From a candidate division BRC1 bacterium ADurb.BinA292 (GTDB lineage Bacteria > Sumerlaeota > Sumerlaeia > MVZB01), in assembly GCA_002068205.1 (NCBI GenBank), contig MVZB01000052.1, positions 1 through 15,778 on the forward strand: DNA of 15,778 nucleotides. Direction: 5' to 3'. Shown piece by piece: positions 12,622 to 15,778 of the stretch. The translations under genes were made by a program, and so were the position numbers. Under the pieces are notes generated by a model. That model was given only the letters and a program-made list of their open reading frames with translations, did not search any database and had not been told where the DNA came from. Position 1 is the stretch's first letter. The number at the start of each line of letters is the position of its first letter.

Positions 12622-14283
12622 TCAGCCGACCTCGGCATCCTCGCCATGGCCGAAGACCTGGATCACCGGCTCGTGGGTGCAGGCCAGCGCGCGGGCCAGC
12701 GCGGCTTCGGCCTGGTGGATCAACTGGTCGGCGGAGCTGGCATCGACGCCCCACAGCGAGATGCCCGCGCCGGGCCGAATGCCCATTTCCTCGGCGCCGC
12801 CGTGGGCATCGAGGACGTCCTCGACGATCGAGATGAGGCGGAAGGCGACGCGGCGCGCCTCGTGCTCGGAGGTGTGGGGCAACAGCACGGCCCAGACGGC
12901 ATCGCCGCCATCGAGCCGGAAGCATTCATCGTAGGGGCGGAGAGCGGCGCGGAACTGGTCGCTCAGTTCGGCCTCGGGGAGCGCGACACGTTCGGCTTCG
13001 AAAGCGACGCCGACCAGGACCAGACTGAAGCCGTAGCCATGGCGCGCGCAGCGGACCGATTCGACGGCCAAGCGGCGCGCCAGACCGTCGCGTGGGCAGG
13101 CGGGCGGGGGGGGCGCCGACGGGGCGGCGAAGGCCGGGGCCGGCGTTTCGCGACGGCGCGCCGGTTCCGGATTGCCCGGGACCTGGGCGAGCCGGGCGGC
13201 GAGGACCTCGGCCAGCACCTGCATCCAGAGGGGGGCATCGCGCTGCCACTCGGCGGCGGCGTCGCGCGGCTCGTGATCGATCTCGGCCAGCCAGACGCCC
13301 ATGGCCTCGCCGCGGGAGAGAGGGAACGGGAGGGCGACGCGGCCCGGGCCGCGGAACTCGCCGGCGTAGCGCCGGACGGTGTCGCCCTGCTGGATCATGA
13401 CGCGCCGCTCACCGAGGGCCAGCGCGCCGATCGCGTGGGCCGGCAGGCGGGTGTCGTGAGCGCGCGGGGAGGGCGCCTGGGCGGCGTCGGCCGGCTCGCG
13501 CTCGACCGTCGAGACAAGGACCGGCTCGGCATCGACCGACTCGCGCAGGTAGATGCTCATCGCGTCGAACGGGAGCAGGCCGCCCAGGGCGCGCAGGAAT
13601 CGCTCGCAGATCGAGCCGGGCTGGTCGGACGAGGCCAGCAGGGTCTGAAGCTGGAGGACGAACTCGAGCAGGTGAGTCAGTTCGGAGGACGGCCGGAATT
13701 CGGGCTCGTCCGGCTGGCGGGCCGGCGCCGCGGCACCGGCCGGTTCCGCCGGGGGGATTTCGAGATCCGTGGACGGTTCGTGGTCCGTTTCGCGCGCGGC
13801 ATCGCCCGCCGCCCGGCGCAGCTCGTGGATCAGCACGACGGGATTCGAGGGGAGGTGGGCGAAGATCGTTTCTTCGTCCAGGCCCTCGGCCAGCAGGCGG
13901 TCCAGCGCGGCGTGCAGCGACTGAAGCGAGAGGAAGCGGCGGCCGATCCAGCGGCTGGTGAGGCGCGGGTCGGGCGCGCCGGCCGGCGCGAGGCGCTGCA
14001 TCGCCATGCCGAAGGGGCAGACGTGGCGGTCGGGCGGCGCGGCGGGGTCGATGCCGCAGCCGCGGTTGCAGACCCGTTCCCCCTCGCGCGTCCGAGCCAG
14101 CAGGCGGCAGAGCGGGTTTTCGTTGGCCAGGGCGATCTGTTCGAGCCCGGAGCGGTGACGGAGGGTGAACGTCGTCAGCTCGGTCAGGCCGACCGGAGGA
14201 TCGTTGTCGGTTGGATCGGGTTGAGCCGCGCGGAATGCGCCGGAAGCCGGCGTGGAGGCCGGCGCCTTATCCAGAGTCAACAT
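12622..14283 (-). CDS. PocR-GAF-degenerate GGDEF signalling protein
   Basis: This encodes 553 residues from the ATG at 14283; an ATG at 14463 would add 60 residues, but that part is hairpin-rich with weaker codon bias. Residues about 30-140 resemble the PocR sensory domain: HRSGLEQIALANENPLCRLL, then Cys72-x3-Cys76 and HVCPFGMAMQRLAPAG with Cys89, so Cys59, 72, 76 and 89 could bind a ligand or metal. Residues about 203-360 are GAF-like (SICERFLRALGGLLPFDAMS). A Pro/Ala linker (about 368-396) leads to a GGDEF fold (about 400-545) with FRLDGGDAVWAVLLPHTSEH. The catalytic GGDEF is GGDAV (459-463), which predicts loss of diguanylate cyclase activity; the domain may bind nucleotide or mediate contacts. 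It precedes the ATPase/anti-sigma gene by 287 bases. No good ribosome site is visible at 14283. Soluble, no signal peptide. Confidence 0.78.
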   Translation of the reverse strand: MLTLDKAPASTPASGAFRAAQPDPTDNDPPVGLTELTTFTLRHRSGLEQIALANENPLCRLLARTREGERVCNRGCGIDPAAPPDRHVCPFGMAMQRLAPAGAPDPRLTSRWIGRRFLSLQSLHAALDRLLAEGLDEETIFAHLPSNPVVLIHELRRAAGDAARETDHEPSTDLEIPPAEPAGAAAPARQPDEPEFRPSSELTHLLEFVLQLQTLLASSDQPGSICERFLRALGGLLPFDAMSIYLRESVDAEPVLVSTVEREPADAAQAPSPRAHDTRLPAHAIGALALGERRVMIQQGDTVRRYAGEFRGPGRVALPFPLSRGEAMGVWLAEIDHEPRDAAAEWQRDAPLWMQVLAEVLAARLAQVPGNPEPARRRETPAPAFAAPSAPPPPACPRDGLARRLAVESVRCARHGYGFSLVLVGVAFEAERVALPEAELSDQFRAALRPYDECFRLDGGDAVWAVLLPHTSEHEARRVAFRLISIVEDVLDAHGGAEEMGIRPGAGISLWGVDASSADQLIHQAEAALARALACTHEPVIQVFGHGEDAEVG

Positions 14284-14321
14284 GAGCAGGCACCACGGCA
14301 ACGGGAACTTGGTGGCGGCGT

Positions 14322-14420
14322 CGGTCGTGAGCGGCGACCGGCGCCTCCCTGCCAGCGCAGGGTTCAGCCAACGGAACAGCGAGTGCAACAGCGAACGAAT
14401 GACGGATGAAACGTCATCCG
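14322..14420 (-). promoter_or_regulatory. Hairpin-rich leader of the PocR-type gene
   Basis: Three stems are seen. They are CGGATGA-AACG-TCATCCG (14403-14420), CCCTGC-CAGC-GCAGGG (14347-14362) and CGGTCG-TGAGCGG-CGACCG (14322-14340). They lie upstream of the chosen ATG at 14283, on the same strand. If translation really starts at 14463 they would instead be within the coding sequence. Function is unproven. Confidence 0.3.
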
Positions 14421-14583
14421 CGAACCCCGACTGAGCGGGCCGGGGTTCCGTGCCCGAATCCATGGTTGGACAGAAGGGCCGGATCTGTCAAGGCCAATAC
14501 TTGCGATCTGAACAATCAGGCGGGAGGGGTCGAGGACAAGGTGCTCATGAACCTGTCATTCACAACGAGGGAGAAAAATGGCT

Positions 14584-14621
14584 CGAGAGCCGAGGACGAG
14601 GGACGGGGAGCCGAGAGCCGA
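14584..14621. repeat. Purine-rich GAGCCGAGGACGAGGGACG repeat, copy 4
   Basis: This copy reads GAGAGCCGAGGACGAGGGAC, GGGGAGCCGAGAGCCGA and then ATTCTGG. It is close to copy 1 at 1912, including the flank. It lies in the gap between the divergent PocR-type and PilT-type genes. Confidence 0.6.
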
Positions 14622-14735
14622 ATTCTGGAGATGGGCCTTCGGGAGCGAGGAAGAGGAGGAGGGAGGAGAGACGAACTTCAGCGGGGGGGGGCGGCATCGT
14701 TCTTTACTTTAAATTCAACCGGGAACGCGTGGCGC

Positions 14736-15778
14736 GTGGCTCTCAATATCAAGGCTCTGGTCGAAGGCGCATACACCCATAACGCCTCGGACATTCATGT
14801 GGTGCAGGACAGTCCGACGTTCGTGCGGATCGACGGCCACATGCGGCCGGTGTCCAACACGCACGTCACGAAGGAAGACATCGAGGAACTGCTGCGGCAG
14901 ATCATGCCGGCGGAGGTGAGCGGGGACCTGCAGCAGCGGCGCGGGGCGGATTTTGCGTGGCAGCCCGATGAACGGATGCGGTTCCGCGTGTCGGCGTATT
15001 ACGAACGCGACCGGCTGCGGCTGGTGATGCGGCTGATCCGGATCCGGATCGCCACGATCGACGACCTGGGCCTGCCCGAGGTGCTCAAGACGATCGCGAG
15101 CTGGCATCGCGGCATCACGCTGATGACGGGGGTGACCGGCTCGGGGAAATCGACGACGCTGGCGGCGATGATCGACTACATCAACAGCCGGGAGAGCCGC
15201 TGCATCATCACGATCGAGGACCCGATCGAGATGGTGCACACGAACAAGAAGTCGCTGATCAGCCAGCGGGAAGTCGGCCGCGACGTGGAGAGCTTCCGCC
15301 ACGGGCTGGTGCAGGCGCTGCGCCAGGACCCCGACGTGATTCTGATCGGCGAGATGCGCGACCCGGAGACGATCAGCACGGCGCTGCGGGCCGCCGAAAC
15401 GGGGCACTACGTCTTTTCCACGATGCACACGTCCAATGCGCTGCACACGGTCGAACGCATCCTGTCGGAGTTTTCGGAGGAAGAGCATGCGCTGCTGCGC
15501 GACCAACTGGCCAACAACCTGAAGGCGACGATCACGCAGCGGCTGGTGCGGCGCAAGGGGGGCGTGGGGCGCGTCGCCGCGCTGGAGATCATGGTCGTCA
15601 ACGACATGATCCGCAAGCTGCTGCTGGAGAATCAGATCCCCTCGATCGCGACGGTGATCCGGGAACGGCGCGACGGGAACGTGCTGTTCGACCAGTTCCT
15701 GGCCGATCTGGTGCGCAGCGAGACGATCGACGAGGCCGAGGCCTATCAATATGTGGAAGATGAGGCCGCCTTCCGCCG
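14736..15778 (+). CDS. pilT: PilT-family type IV pilus retraction ATPase (3' end outside window)
   Basis: The reading frame is open from a GTG at 14736 to the window end (347 complete codons) with no stop, so the gene is partial. The start is chosen because the product then begins MALNIKALVEGAYTHNASDI, as PilT proteins do; the ribosome site is weak (GGGA, 11 bases upstream). The N-domain carries ASDIHVVQDSPTFVRIDGH. Walker A is TGVTGSGKSTTLAAM (Lys138), followed by the Asp box IEDPIEMVH, Walker B LRQDPDVILIGEMRDPET and the His box TGHYVFSTMHTSNALHTVER. A helix MIRKLLLENQ occupies the place of the AIRNLIRE motif of PilT, in a variant form, so PilU or another secretion ATPase is an alternative. 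It should power pilus retraction at the inner membrane. It diverges from the signalling cassette. Confidence 0.85.
   Translation, partial: MALNIKALVEGAYTHNASDIHVVQDSPTFVRIDGHMRPVSNTHVTKEDIEELLRQIMPAEVSGDLQQRRGADFAWQPDERMRFRVSAYYERDRLRLVMRLIRIRIATIDDLGLPEVLKTIASWHRGITLMTGVTGSGKSTTLAAMIDYINSRESRCIITIEDPIEMVHTNKKSLISQREVGRDVESFRHGLVQALRQDPDVILIGEMRDPETISTALRAAETGHYVFSTMHTSNALHTVERILSEFSEEEHALLRDQLANNLKATITQRLVRRKGGVGRVAALEIMVVNDMIRKLLLENQIPSIATVIRERRDGNVLFDQFLADLVRSETIDEAEAYQYVEDEAAFR

Noticed and set aside
10208..12934. A 908-codon plus-strand open frame opposite the ATPase-HATPase gene
   Set aside because: It is a GC-rich antisense shadow: rich in Gly, Ala, Arg and Gln without recognisable domains, while the opposite strand has clear P-loop and GHKL motifs.
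12646..14409. A 587-codon plus-strand open frame opposite the PocR-type gene
   Set aside because: Antisense shadow; it is Arg/Gly-rich and lacks any motif, whereas the minus strand shows PocR, GAF and GGDEF features.
14463..14491. TTGACA-like -35 box on the minus strand (14491-14486) before the PocR-type gene
   Set aside because: No acceptable -10 box lies 16-18 bases downstream, so I do not call a promoter.

Overview
The window is GC-rich bacterial chromosome with strong G/C bias at third codon positions and long, repeat-filled intergenic gaps. No rRNA or tRNA gene, phage gene or intact transposase was seen. The mixture of a PhoR-like sensor, a PocR/GAF/HD-GYP and anti-sigma signalling set, a bacterial deoxyhypusine-synthase-like enzyme and many palindromic or purine-rich intergenic repeats resembles uncultivated Planctomycetota, Sumerlaeota, Omnitrophota or related lineages. 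That placement is an impression, not a phylogenetic result.

Layout. Positions 162-1289 (+) encode an exported helical-repeat protein whose gene is flanked by two direct copies of a 30-bp palindrome-bearing element. Positions 1290-2473 are non-coding and hold a composite palindromic element, several dispersed repeat families, seven 23-bp tandem units, a promoter and a hairpin-rich leader. Positions 2474-4227 (+) hold a two-gene polyamine module: a SpeD-family pyruvoyl decarboxylase with a GTG start, a strong intrinsic terminator, then a deoxyhypusine-synthase-family enzyme keeping the catalytic lysine. A REP-like hairpin cluster separates it from a convergent SurA/PrsA-type lipoprotein foldase (4317-5348, -). 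Next upstream on the minus strand is a membrane sensor lacking any kinase (5507-6130, -). A 448-residue protein of unknown function reads away from it (6395-7741, +).

Positions 8023-14283 (-) form a signalling cassette. In transcription order it encodes a PocR-GAF-degenerate GGDEF protein, a large P-loop ATPase fused to a C-terminal RsbW-like ATPase domain, a STAS anti-anti-sigma protein, and a GAF-HD-GYP phosphodiesterase. My reading is that ligand sensing, a partner-switch (anti-sigma kinase plus STAS) and cyclic-di-GMP turnover are encoded together. A divergent PilT-type ATPase gene (14736 to the window end, +) follows; pilus or surface motility would be a natural output, but that link is inferred from adjacency only.

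The two most interesting systems are the ATPase/anti-sigma fusion cassette and the SpeD-DHS module, where the SpeD homologue may be an ornithine or arginine decarboxylase rather than an AdoMet decarboxylase.
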